Positions 22,869 to 33,868 of a stretch of 64,000 bases of DNA are shown here, in pieces; the first letter of the stretch is position 1; each line of letters opens with the position of its first letter. The DNA comes from Ipomoea triloba (lineage: Eukaryota > Streptophyta > Magnoliopsida > Solanales > Convolvulaceae). The position numbers were made by a program, and so were the translations under genes. Location: positions 20,755,113 through 20,819,112 of the forward strand of contig NC_044925.1 of the NCBI RefSeq assembly GCF_003576645.1, given 5' to 3'. The notes under the pieces are model-generated. The model searched no databases. It saw only the letters and a list, made by a program, of their open reading frames with translations, and had not been told where the DNA came from.

Positions 22869-23640
22869 CTTGATGAGGTTCGTAGAGAAGAACATACTAT
22901 GCCGCTTCGGCATCCCCATCTCATCAAGTGGCGTTCGCCTCCTGCTTATCAAGCCACACTTTTCACAAATCACAAAACACCCAGCTCATCTCATCGTTGT
23001 CGATGGTGCAATTCGGATCCAACACCGCTCTGATGGTTCTCATCGAGTGAACAATGGTCATCTTGGATCCAGCAGCTCCCATGGTTCTTATCGAGTGAAC
23101 AATGGTCATCCCGGATCCAGCAGCTCTCATGGTTCTCATCGAGTGAACAATGGTCACCCCTCGGGTGATCTTCGTGGGCAACTCAATGGTCACCCCTCGG
23201 GTGATCTTCGTAAACAGCTCAACAGTAACCACGTGGGAGATCGCCGCAATGGTGATCTCCGTAGCCAACTCAACAACAACCACGGGCACTTCCTCCTCAA
23301 GTGCATCTGCCTCCTTCACTTGAGCGTTCACCTCTTGTAAGCAGTGGCGTTACCGAGTGAACGCGGCTCCCATCCTAGCCGTGGACTTCCTCATCAAGTG
23401 GCGTCACCTCCTCAAGTGGTGTCACCTCCACGAGCGGTGTCACCTCCTCAAGTGGCGCTGCTCCTCAAGCAGTGTCACCTCATCTAGTGCATTCGCCTCC
23501 TTCACTTGTGCGTTCACCTCTTGTAAGTAGTGGCGTTACCTAGTGAACGCTGCTCCCATCCAAGTAGTGGACTTACAAGCAGTGACGTTACCGAGTGAAC
23601 GCGGCTCCCATCCAAGCCGTGGACTTCCTCAAGCGGTGAG
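22869..23640. repeat. Inverted-array arm B (GGATCC/GTGAACAATGG units)
   Basis: Repeats of TCGAGTGAACAATGGTCA with GGATCCAGCAGCTC, then CCCTCGGGTGATCTTCGT. The same material occurs inverted at 27290-27965, giving a very long potential stem with a loop of about 4 kb. Confidence 0.85.
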
Positions 23641-24880
23641 TGGCGTCACCTCATCAAGTAGCGCTGCTCCTCAAGCAGCGTCACCTCCTCAAGCGGTGAG
23701 TGGCGTCACCTCATCAAGTAGCGCTGCTCCTCAAGCAGCGTCAACTCATCAAGTGACGCTGCTCCTCAAGCGAGCGTCACCTCATCAAGTGGCGCTGCTC
23801 CTCAAGCAGCGTCACATCATCAAACGGGCGAGGTCACCACCACAATCACATTAAGCGTTACCTCCTCGAGCAACGTCAACACCTCAAGTGGTGTCACCTC
23901 CACGAGCAGCGTCACCTGCTCGAGCGGCGTCACCACCTCGAGCAGAGTCACCACCTCGAGCAACATCACCTCTTCGAGCGGTGAGTGGTGTCACCTCCTC
24001 GAGCAACTTCACCTCCTCAAGCGGCGCTGCTCCTCAAGCAGCGTCACCTCCTCAAGCGGTGAGTGGCGTCACCTCCCCGANAGCGTCACCAATAAATATG
24101 CCGAGGTCATCACCTCGGCTAATTTGGGTCAAGGTCGTCACCTCGGCCAATTTTTGCCGAGGTCCTCACCTCGGCTAATTTTGGCCGAGGTCATCACCTC
24201 AGCCATGGTCGAGGCCCCGTGCCTCGGCCACTGTGACCGAGGTTCCGCACCTCGGCCACAATGATAACAAATAAAATAACTCTATTCCCTTATGGCCGGT
24301 GTCACCTCATCAAGCTGGTGTCACCTCATCAAGTGGCGCTGCTCCTCAAGCAGCGTCACCTCATCAAGCGGGTGTCACCTCATCAAGTAGCGCTGCTCCT
24401 CAAGCAGCGTCACCTCATCAAGCGGGTGTCACCTTATCAAGCTGGTGTCAAGCGGGTGTCACCTCATCAAGCTGGTGTCAAGCGGGTGTCACCTCATCAC
24501 GTGGCGCTACTCCTCACGCAGCATCACCTCATCAAGTGGTGTCACCTCCTCCAGTGGCGTCACCTCCACGAGTAGTGTCACCACCTCGAGCAGCATCACC
24601 ACCTCGAACAGCGTCACCACCTCGAGCAGCGTCACCTGCTCGAGCGGCGTCACCACCTCGAGCAGAGTCACCACCTTGAGCAGCATCACCTCTTCGAGCG
24701 GTGAGTGGTGTCACCTCCTCGAGCAACTTCACCACCTCAAGCGGCGCTGCTCCTCAAGGAGTGTCACCTCCTCAAGCGGTGAGTGGCGTCACCTCCCCGA
24801 GCAGCGTCACCAATAAATATGCCGAGGTCATCACCTCGGCCAATTTGGGTCGAGGTCGTCACCTCAGCCAATTTTGCCAC
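23595..24880. repeat. Inverted-array arms A' and A''
   Basis: Two successive copies (about 23595-24290 and 24297-24880) are complementary to arm A, with units such as TCACCTCCTCGAGCAGCGTC. A single undetermined base is at 24081. The copies are in direct orientation to each other and inverted relative to arm A. Confidence 0.83.
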
Positions 24881-24883
24881 TTG

Positions 24884-25590
24884 GTGCTGCTAGCCTGATT
24901 ACTCTGTCACCAGTCCCCCCACTCCCTAGCCAACGAGAGTGGTTGAGGTGGTTTGGGAGTAATGACCAGCGTAAAAATTGTTTTTGTTTGTATTTTTTTT
25001 TCGTTGCATCCTCGGCACGAGGCAAGGCCCCGTGCTGAGGTTTGACCTCGGAGGCCGAGGTCGCGTGACCTCAGTGAGGCCGAGGTCACTACGCGTGACC
25101 TCGGCCGAGCCGAGGTCACCAAGCGCGTGACCTCTGCCAGGCAGAGGTCACCATCCGCGTGACCTCAGCAGCCGAGTCACGGACGTGACCTCGGCAGCCG
25201 AGGTCACACGTTTTTTTTTTTTTTTTTTTTTTGCTCAGGGCTCTTGCGTGAGTTCACTTCGACCATCCGTAGGTTCGGTCAAAGGTCAGCTCTCCCGTCA
25301 GGTAGCTAGCGAGATCGGATCTCGTGCCGGCCCTTTGGGACTAGAGTGTGGTGTTTTTCGTAGTAAAGCCTTAAGCTTTACCCAGAAAACACCCTCCGAG
25401 GTCAGCTCTCCCGTCAGGTTGCTAGCGAGATCAGATCTCGTGCTGGCCTTAAGGGATTAGAGGGTGGTGTTTTTTGAATCCAAGCCTTGGCTGGGCTCAG
25501 AAAAACACTCTCCCGTTAGATAGCTAGCGAGATCGGATCTCGTGCCGGTCCTATGGGATTAGAGCTTGGATTTTTTATTATTATTTTGTT
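24884..25590. repeat. Internal duplicate of LTR edge plus leader
   Basis: CTGATTACTCTGTCA (an LTR edge) is followed by the same CCAGTCCCCCCACTCCC tract as at 21809, then by CTAGCGAGATCGGATCTCGTG units. The segment mirrors 21790-22310 in direct orientation, so an element edge was duplicated or a second element recombined here. Confidence 0.8.
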
Positions 25591-25593
25591 TTT

Positions 25594-26911
25594 GAGTTAA
25601 TTCCACTTTTGGTCCTAGACTTATAGTGGCTTTGACAATTTTAGTCCTCCATAAAAAATTTTGCCACATTTTGGACACTCTTATTGTGATATGGACAATT
25701 TTGGTCCTCCCTCTATAATTATGTCAATTGACCGTGTAAATGGGGGTACTTTTGTCAATTCAGCGCACTATCTCCTTCACTACATTAATGGCTTCTTTCT
25801 CTTCTTTCGCACCGGCCAAGAACGCTGCCACTACTCCTCTTTCGCGCAGGTCTGGGACACCGCCGACCAAGAATGCTTCCGCACCATCATCTCTCTTCTT
25901 TTGCTTCCACCACTCTGTACATTAATTTTGGATCTGGGTAATTTGGGTTGTTGAATATAGGGCATTTTGTATATTGGACTGAAAACATGGCAGCCTTTGC
26001 CGCCACCGCAAGAGCATAAACAGTTGGAGGACTTCCTCGACGACGGCGTTGGTAATACGAATTGGTCCTGTACTACCGTGGCATACTTGCACGCGTTAAA
26101 GCTTAGATACTGAAACTTTATCACCTATGGTTAAAAGTAATCGAGTATAGTAACACCGGTGATAAACTTTAACTATAATTTTGGTCCAAACAGCCGGAGT
26201 CACCACCAACATATGGCAACGAGTAATCCAGTATTCACCAGCCAATATTCTCGTTCCATTCAAGCGCCTGGTCCCGTTGCTCCGAGGACCAATTCGGATC
26301 GACCTGAAAGACGACCCAAGTGCCAGCCAATTCACTCTGCCATTCATAAACCCAGTTTCATGGGAATCCGCTTACAGGGCTTGCGAGAACCAAAACATTC
26401 AACAATGCGAGGCTAGAGCCAAAATCGGCTGCTCCGTCGCCGCTTCCCAAATATGCCAACCCCCTTGGTAGAAATTCCTCTTCGGTGGCGGCGCATCCAA
26501 GCAGGACTTCATAGAGAGGAAGAACGACAGGTACGAGAAGAATTTGGAAGTTAATATCTTGTGTAAACTTAGATGAGAAGAATTTGGAAGCTGATTTATT
26601 GGGTCTTGAACAAATATTGATGATTTTTTGAAAATCCAAGATTGAAGGATTCTTGACCCAAAATGAGCATGGACAGTAAGTGGGTTTTCATGATTGCAGA
26701 CACAGCTGGAAAGCATTAATGTAGTGAAGGAGATAGTGCGCTGAATTGACAAATGTACCCCCCATTTACACGGTCAATTGACAGAATTATAGACGGAGGA
26801 TCAAAATTGTCCATGTCACAATAAGAGTGTCCAAAATGTGGCAAAATTTTTTATGGAGGACTAAAATTGTCAAAGCCACTATAAGTCTAGGACCAAAAGT
26901 GGAATTAACTC
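25594..26911. mobile_element. Pack-MULE-like element carrying gene fragments
   Basis: The ends GAGTTAATTCCACTTTTGG and CCAAAAGTGGAATTAACTC are perfect inverted repeats, with arms about 200 bases long. A perfect 9-bp duplication TTTGTTTTT lies at 25585-25593 and 26912-26920. The arms belong to the same superfamily as the MITEs at 7043, 38109 and 59812, but the centre holds GC-richer sequence that reads as exon fragments. It is nested inside the LTR element. Confidence 0.92.
25788..26530 (+). pseudogene. Captured gene fragment(s), unidentified
   Basis: ATG at 25788 opens a 45-codon frame (MASFSSFAPAKNAATTPLSR...) rich in Ser, Ala, Thr, Pro and Arg, like a plastid transit peptide. After a stop, 25985-26060 is exon-like in mixed frames. 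26181-26471 is open and reads ...NILVPFKRLVPLLRGPIRID... then a Cys-containing block (AYRACENQNIQQCEARAKIG, CSVAASQICQPPW) ending in TAG, after which KFLFGGGASKQDFIERKND can be read in the same frame. The even Cys spacing suggests a real host protein, possibly plastid-targeted. I do not recognise the family, and frames are broken. Confidence 0.6.
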
Positions 26912-26935
26912 TTTGTTTTTTAACAAAATTGATTA

Positions 26936-28020
26936 GGGCAGACCATGACCAACTACTGAGTCCTTTTGCTTATGGAGGTGAACGCACAAGTGAAGGAGGC
27001 AGATGTACAAGTGCAGGAGGCAGATGCACCAGTGGAGGTGATAGACGCACTTGAGGAGACGGATGCACCAGTGGAGGATGCGAGTGCACAAGTGCAAGAG
27101 GCGTGCGAGTGCACAAGTGCAAGAGGCGTGCGAGTGCACAAGTGCAGGAGGCGGATGCACAAGTGGAGGAAGCAAAAGCACTTGAGGAGGAAGCAAACGC
27201 ACTTGAGGAGGATACGACGCACTTGAGGAGGCGGCGCTGCTCGAGGTGGTGACGTTGCTCGTGGAGGTGACAACTACTTGAGGAGCAGCGCCACTTGAAA
27301 AGGGCGAATGCACTAGATGAGGTGACACTTACTCGAGGTGGTGACATGCTCGAGGAAGCAACAACACTTGATGAGGTGACGCTGCTTGAGGAGCAGCGCC
27401 ACTTGAAAAGGGCGGATGCACTAGATGAGGAAGCGCCACTGCTTGGAAGTCCACGGCCTGGATGGGAGCCGCGTTCACTCGGTAACGCCACTGCTTGGAT
27501 GGGAGCAGCGTTCACTGGGTAACGCCACTACTTACAAGAAGTGAGCCACTGCTTGGAAGTCCACGGCTTGGATGGGAGTAGTGTTCATTTGATAACGCCA
27601 CTGCTTACAAGAGGTGAGCCACTGTTTGGAAGTCCACGGCTTGGATGGGAGTAGTGTTCATTTGATAACGCCACTGCTTGTAAGAGGTGAACGCACAAGT
27701 GAAGGAGGTGGACGCACTTGAGGAGGAAGCGCCCATGGTTGTTGTTGAGTTGGCTACGGAGATCACCGTTGCGGCGATCTCCCACGCGGTTACTGTTGAG
27801 CTGTTTACGAAGATAATCCGAGGGGTGACCATTGAGCTGCCCACGAAGATTACCCGAGGGGTGACCATTGTTCACTCGATGAGAACCATGAGAGCTGCTG
27901 GATCCGGGATGACCATTGTTCACTTGATAAGAACCATGAGAGCTGCTGGATCCGGGATGCACCATCGATAGTGATGAGATGAGCTGGGTGTTTTGTGATG
28001 TGTGAAGTTTGCCTGAGATA
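26936..28020. repeat. Inverted-array arm B' with AGGAGGCGGATGCAC units
   Basis: 26970-27240 consists of GCACAAGTGxAGGAGGC units. 27240-27965 is the inverted counterpart of 22869-23640 (GAACCATGAGAGCTGCTGG against CCAGCAGCTCTCATGGTTC). Confidence 0.83.
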
Positions 28021-28027
28021 TGATCTC

Positions 28028-28048
28028 GGCTCTCAACGAGAGCACCAA
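28028..28048 (-). promoter_or_regulatory. Candidate primer-binding site
   Basis: On the minus strand TTGGTGCTCTCGTTGAGAGC immediately follows the LTR edge. TGG at its start is complementary to a tRNA CCA end, as expected for reverse-transcription priming. The matching tRNA was not identified. Confidence 0.65.
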
Positions 28049-28421
28049 TGACGGTAATAATGTGTTACCGGATATTATTTGAATATTTGAATAGCGTTGA
28101 GTACAGTGTTTTCAGTACAATGCTCAGTACACAATTGAGTTCAGAGTGTTTTTGTCTAAGTTCAAGTGTCGTAAGAAGTCCCGTCTTAGTAATGTCTTGT
28201 GTGTCCTTTTATTTCCTTCAGCGCAGTAATGGAGCGTTAATGCCCAGGGGCTGAGGAGCCGTTGAGCATTAATGCTGGGGAGTTGAACGTTGGGCATCAA
28301 TGCTGAGGAGTTGAACAGTTGAGCATTGATGCTGAGGAGTGAAGTGTTGAACGGTTGGTTGAACGTCCGTTACCTTGCCTGTGGTTCCAAGTCGGGTGCT
28401 GCTAGCCTGATTACTCTGTCA
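28049..28421 (-). repeat. 5' LTR (373 bp)
   Basis: Starts TGACGGTAATAATG and ends ACTCTGTCA on the plus strand. Homologous to 21382-21808 with fewer copies of the internal 28-bp unit. Confidence 0.87.
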
Positions 28422-28426
28422 ATAAC

Positions 28427-29588
28427 AATACATAAGTAATTAATTTGTTTGGGGTCACCAATTCATGAATAACTAATAAATACAAATTTTTTGGTTTATC
28501 TTTTAAAGTTTAATAGATGTGACATAACAATAAGAAATGATTGTTAAATAGTAATTTTTGTAAGAAAAGTTGTACTTTTCAACAGCCAAAGGTGCGAAGG
28601 AACAATATGTGAGACTTCCACATATATAAAATAATAATAATCCAATAATCTTTATAGATTTTTAACTTGTGCATAATCTTTATCTCAGATTCCCTGGCCA
28701 GATTGCAAAGGAATGGAATATTTTCCCTATAATGGTTGACTTCAATTTTTAGCTTCAGTCTTTATACAAATCCTCTTGTGTAGCCAATTTATTGATGGAA
28801 TTGAAGCAATTTGATGCATAAGTTTGTGAATAATAAAAAGGAATATAACATTATTGAAGGGAGGCAATAGATTTATATGCATATTATTGGATAAAAAGTA
28901 TACATCGAGAGATAAATAAAACAAGATGTATCTTTATTATATTAGTTTAAAGTTGATTCTTCAAAAGGTAGGCCGCCCTTGCACTATTCGGCCTTTGCAA
29001 CCTTCCGGTCTTGAACTTTTCTAGTACTCTTCATCTTCATGTCTTCAACTCTTTGTGTTTTGCATCCGAAATGAGAAAATGGAGGCGTCAAGCATCTGTC
29101 TTCTGACTATCCGATACATAACTATTTGAGTTATCATTCGGATTATTAGAATCGAGTGATAAAGATCCTAAGTCTAAGAAATAAATTGGGGACTAAGATT
29201 TCTTAATTTTTGGCATCATTAAAATCTAAATTACACTTGTTCCTAACAAGTTGGATTGTACATTTATGTTTATATATTATATGTTCAATGCGCCCCTCAC
29301 GTGTGCGAGCCAATTACTTTTCATGGGTTTCAAGCAACACATGAACTTGATACCGAATTAAAGCATGTGCTCCATCTCAACTAAAAGCCTAAGGTGATAG
29401 TTAGACTGCACATTTTATGTTTATATATTATATATTCAACACAATGAGGTGAATATTGGAAAATTAGATATTTTTGGCATGTAAAAATTGACCATTTTCA
29501 TGTAATGTTTTGAGTGGCTCAACTTTCAATTTGGTTCGAGTCAAATTGGATTCGAGTTTTTTTAAGTCAGAGATTTAGTTTGATATAT
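28427..29588. other. AT-rich stretch without recognised genes
   Basis: No open frame with domain content, no inverted ends and no RNA gene was found. Confidence 0.5.
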
Positions 29589-30984
29589 TGTACACCCAAA
29601 ATTAGTTATTGATAGACATATTTTATATCTTTATTTCATGTACATCTTTATAATATTTTTGTATTAATTATTTATTATTATATAATAATTATTTATTTTT
29701 AGAGTTTATTAATCAATATGCTAAATAAATGTTTTATCTAGTCTAGTTAATAATTTAAGTTTGAGCCCAACAATTTGTAGCCCAATTCTTTATTATGGTT
29801 TAAGTATTATTTGAGTCCATGAGTTGTGTGGCCCAATTCTTAGCATAATGATTAATGACAAACAAATAAAATGTTAGCATTCCTTTTGTTTCTTCAGTAC
29901 GTACAGAGCATGCGGCGGCAGCAATTTACTTTGTCGACGAACGGCAACGCAAATTACGGTGGAGAGCACGGATTACAAGGTCGCAGCCCGGAGTGACGTT
30001 AGGTCATTGTGACGGAAAATCAGTTGGGTTGAATTTTGAGAGGAGCAGAGTGTTTTTTGGTGAAGTTAATTCCTCAGGTGAAGGGATTTTTGTTGAGCTT
30101 GAGTTGTATAAATAGCAGTAGGTTTTTTCTTTCAAGGCATAAAAAAAGTTTTCTAGTTTGTCTACGAATTTCTGCAATTTTTCCCCTTTCCTAGCGTTCA
30201 CTCCATGGTCATGTGTGGTTAATTTACTCTAAACTTGGTCAAGATTACACGAACCCTGGATTCGTTTGTACTGTGAGATTTAGCTAATATATCTTTTTAA
30301 TGTTATGATTCTAGTACATTTGAGTAATTGATATTTCCCTGTGTTTTATTTTATATGATTGTTCCAGTTAATTGCTAGGAGGCCTACTAGTTTAATTACT
30401 TGAACAGTTTATTGCTAAATTAGTTAAAGATTCGTTCAATTGGCTTTCTAATCTGTGTAGCAACTGGGATTTATTAATATGGCGTTAGTATTAATTTAGT
30501 CCTAGGAGGAATATTAATATGAATTAAACATAACCGCATGTGTTTATGTTATTCAGTTTCGTTGATTTTCTCATTTTAATGCTGCTATCAAATTAAATAT
30601 AAGTGCTTGTCTTGTGTTATTTGATAGTTAGGGGTAGTTGATACCGCTTGTGTTTGATTACCTATGACTAAGGGAAATCGGGAATTAATCCCACAACGAA
30701 TGTTCAATTGTTATGAATTAACCGTGAATCTATGATCAGTTACTAAAATCCAGTGGTGAATGTTTTCTTAGACCAAGTATTAAAAGTTCAATTGGTTTCT
30801 TTCGTAAACTTTGGCTTGATTATCATCTTTTCTATTCTTATTTATTTATTTACTTATTTTGAATGTTAATTTCATACCAAACCCCCTCTTTAATTTGAAC
30901 TCATAAATCAAATTAGTTACTCCTCGTGGGAACGATCCTTACTTTCACTACTACGTTTTTAAGGTTTAATTTGGGAGCCTACGA
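29589..30984 (+). mobile_element. Possible LTR remnant of a Ty3-type element
   Basis: The right part contains CTCCTCGTGGGAACGATCC and ends GGGAGCCTACGACA, a layout I associate with long plant Ty3/gypsy LTRs. A TATA-like TTGTATAAATAG lies at 30104-30115. A TG start at 29589 is plausible but no 5-bp duplication or second LTR is present, so this may be a truncated LTR. No coding region follows. Confidence 0.4.
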
Positions 30985-31361
30985 CAGCTCGCCAGTTATG
31001 TATGAATGAGAAATTGATTTTCAAAATATACCATTTGAGTTGGGAAAAATGGAATTGTGGAGGCTTTCAAAGAGCCTTTGTCTCATATTGAAAAAGGGAT
31101 GTGACTTTGCACTAATATAAATACATACAATTCCCTTTTTATGGAAGTTTGAATTGTATAGCATACATGCTCTCTTTTGCGCGAGTTTGACTTATTTAAG
31201 CATACCGTTTAATTTTCATTTTACTCCTCATCAGCCACCTCTTTCCGTATCCCATCTTTATGGATACTTTTGAGTGTATTAATATGTGAAACTCACAGAC
31301 CAGCTTGGTTAGTGTGAGTGGTTGTGCACTCTTGTCTCTTAAACGATGTTGCAAACGAGGA

Positions 31362-31770
31362 TTATTCGACATTATACACTCAAATATGTGAAACTGTTAT
31401 TCAGTTTCATTTTATATACAACTACAGTATCATTTTGATATAACTACAGTTTCATTAGACAATATACACTCAAATATGTGAAACTATTATTCAGTTTCAT
31501 TTTGATATACACTGTAGTTTTCTTTCAACAGAACTACATACAGTTTCTTTTCGATATAACTACAGTTTCATTCAACATTATACACTCAAATATGTGAAAC
31601 TGTTATTCAGTTTCATTTTATATACACTGCAGTTTCCTTTCAACACAACTACAATATCATTTCGATATAAATACAGCTCCATTGAATAATATACACTCAA
31701 ATATGTGAAACTGTTATTCAGTTTCATTTTGATATAACTACAGTTTTATTTGATAATATAAAAACAAATG
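31362..31770. repeat. Minisatellite, about 65-85-bp unit
   Basis: At least four copies of ACACTCAAATATGTGAAACT then GTTATTCAGTTTCATTTTGA and a variable ACTACAGTTTC part. It is probably the core of a MITE whose right end is at about 31876-31905 (GGACCATGATCCACGATATA). Confidence 0.88.
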
Positions 31771-31905
31771 TGAGGTAGTATCCTTTGAGATAAACTGTAG
31801 TTTCATTTACAGAGCTCCGTTAATGTGTGACGACATCCGTTTTTTTATTTGAGGAAACGGCCGGTGTCAATTTTGGACCATGATCCACGATATAACAACT
31901 GGATA

Positions 31906-33230
31906 CGGGTTTAAAGATGTCTCCTACAGCCTCGGTGACCTGACTAAAAAATATAGGAAACTCATCTTTTCAATCAAGAAATTTGAAATTCACTATGACT
32001 CCACCTAAATCACAAATGTACGGCATCCAAATTAGTACATCAAAATGATTACCACTTTAATAAGTTTTCTAACCCTCCCAAAAAAAAAATGCTATTGTAG
32101 TCTTTCCAACACATGTTGCGTTACAAAGGGAAGATGAGTAGATGATACCCAAAGAATCTTTGAGCCTAGTGCGGGTATATATGGCAACTTTAATTTGTGT
32201 CTTCACTGTGCTCCCGAATTGAAGTCAATTTAATCATGCATGCATGAATGACTTGCACCAGCCACCAAGTCCATCTTCTTTAAATCTCCATCTACATCTT
32301 GATCGAATATTCTCAGATTTAAGCTATCCTATATTTGATGCACAACATAAAAATAAAATCATAAAGACCACTAGTGAATTGACATGGCATATACATTATT
32401 GGAGAAGGCTGAGAGGAAGTGCATAAATAATACCGAATTCGAACGCTCTATTCTAATATCAGATTATAAATAACTGTTAAGATCAAGCGCTTACCACTCA
32501 CACCAAAAGTTAACGAATGCACAATTTATTTTCATAGACTGCCATCACATTATATTGTTCGAGACATCCTAGGCACTGGACTTGGCTCTTAAGGGCTTTA
32601 CGGACCCCCACCTAACCATTTTCCAGCCACCAAATATTAGACATGACCCCTTTATCGGCCCTGTCCAACAATAACTATTAAAAGACATTGATTCAAGTAA
32701 AAGAAATTTAAGTTATTTAAACATGACGTTACAAGAATGTACATATGTGCTGTTGTGCCAATCCTTCTGGCTTGAAATTTGACACACCCTCTTTATTTGA
32801 TTTGATAATATAAAAATAATTAGTGTCATTTTCCTATTTTTCCTGTTAACTTTGCAGCGTCATTTTATATCCACAAAAGATTAAACAAGAACATTCCCTT
32901 GACCCTTTGATTTAGTGAATGAACAACTTCTAGATTACTTTAATTTAGCGGGTGTTTACTTAGAGGGTTTCAAGTCTCAATTATGAAAATTCGAATGAAA
33001 TTTACAACTTGCATTTGGTAAATGATTATTTTTAATTAATTAATCCTAATAACTTTTTTAGATTTTATAAAGATGGTGATCAAATTGATAATATTTGGTG
33101 ACATTTACGGACCATATATTTACGATGTATGACAATTTAAGAAGTCAAATAACTATTCAATATACTTTGGTAGACAAAAAAACGCTATCGATCCAATCTC
33201 TCAACAATTAATTTATAGCCTTGTTTCCGT
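31906..33230. other. Non-coding stretch containing a duplicated block
   Basis: No gene recognised. 32755-32960 is similar to 56465-56655 (separate entry). The rest is AT-rich and unassigned. Confidence 0.5.
32755..32960 (+). repeat. Diverged duplicate of 56465-56655
   Basis: CTTGACCCTTTGATTTAGTG then AATGAACAACTTCT-GATTACTTTAATT matches the copy at 56.6 kb with few changes, and GGCTTGAAATTTGACACA upstream also matches. It lies about 2.2-2.4 kb upstream of a microRNA hairpin in both places. Confidence 0.75.
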
Positions 33231-33540
33231 CATTATACTGTGGACCATGGTCCACAATGCATTGTGAACCATGGTCATGGCTGATACTGTAGTTGTATTG
33301 AACTGATACTGCAGTTGCATTGAACTGATACTGCAGTTGCATTGAACTGATACTGCAGTTGCGTTGAAAGAGAAGTGCAGTTGCCTGGAACAAAGGCCAT
33401 TTCATCCGTCTGGAACTGCAATTGTGTTGAACTGATACTGCATTTGTGTTGAACGGATGAACGACCTCTATTCCGCACAACTGCAGTTCCCTATCAACAC
33501 AACTGCAGTATCAGCCATGACCATGGTCCATAGTATAATT
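33231..33540. mobile_element. GGACCATGG MITE with 22-bp minisatellite
   Basis: The ends ATTATACTGTGGACCATGG and CCATGGTCCATAGTATAAT are inverted. The core has at least three tandem copies of TGATACTGCAGTTGCATTGA, each with the palindrome CTGCAG, and inverted copies on the right side. Confidence 0.85.
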
Positions 33541-33544
33541 TGCC

Positions 33545-33868
33545 GCCTTGTTTGGTAACATAGTTACCTTATCAATCAATTTTGGCTTGTTTGATCACTA
33601 TTAGCTATTTGACTTGGTAAAAGAGCTAATATGAGTGTTAGATTAATTAATTTTTTATAACAACTTATTTTTCTAAAAAGGTACAAATTCAAAAAGCTGT
33701 TCAAAGTAGCTCTTTTGATCAACTCTTTGAGAAAATCATTTTGCACGTAATCAGCTATCAGTTAACCGTTAATTAACCAAACATATTTTTACAATCAGCT
33801 AATGTTATTAACTAGTCAAACTCACTAACATAATCAGCTAATAAGTATTTACGTACCAAACACCCCTA
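33545..33868. mobile_element. CCTTGTTTGG-type MITE
   Basis: Starts GCCTTGTTTGGTAACATAG and ends ACCAAACACCCCTA. Internal AATCAGCTAATGTTATTAAC is shared with the family at 2.5, 20.8, 35.5 and 35.8 kb. It abuts the preceding MITE. Confidence 0.7.

Larger units (their letters stand above)
21382..28421 (-). mobile_element. Non-autonomous LTR retrotransposon (LARD-like), minus strand
   Basis: Two direct LTRs (TGACGG...CTGTCA) bound the element, flanked by a perfect 5-bp duplication ATAAC at 21377-21381 and 28422-28426. On the minus strand a primer-binding site directly follows the right LTR and a purine-rich tract directly precedes the left LTR, which fixes orientation. No gag, protease, reverse transcriptase or integrase motif is present in any frame. 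The interior is made of inverted GC-rich arrays, a duplicated LTR-edge segment and a nested Pack-MULE-like element. It would depend on an autonomous relative for mobility. Confidence 0.88.

Noticed and set aside
22322..24900. Several long open frames (up to about 200 codons) on both strands, Ser/Ala/Pro/His-rich
   Set aside because: They cross GC-rich tandem arrays and are open simultaneously on both strands, so they reflect unit length and composition rather than coding.
28049..28421. Tandem gene-like duplication of 21382-21808
   Set aside because: The two copies are LTRs of one element, with TG...CA ends and ATAAC target duplications.
29880..30960. Possible integrated viral sequence
   Set aside because: No open frame with viral domains; the layout fits an LTR remnant better.
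33208..33480. 90-codon minus-strand frame within a MITE
   Set aside because: Encoded by the 22-bp minisatellite of the MITE core, with no domain.
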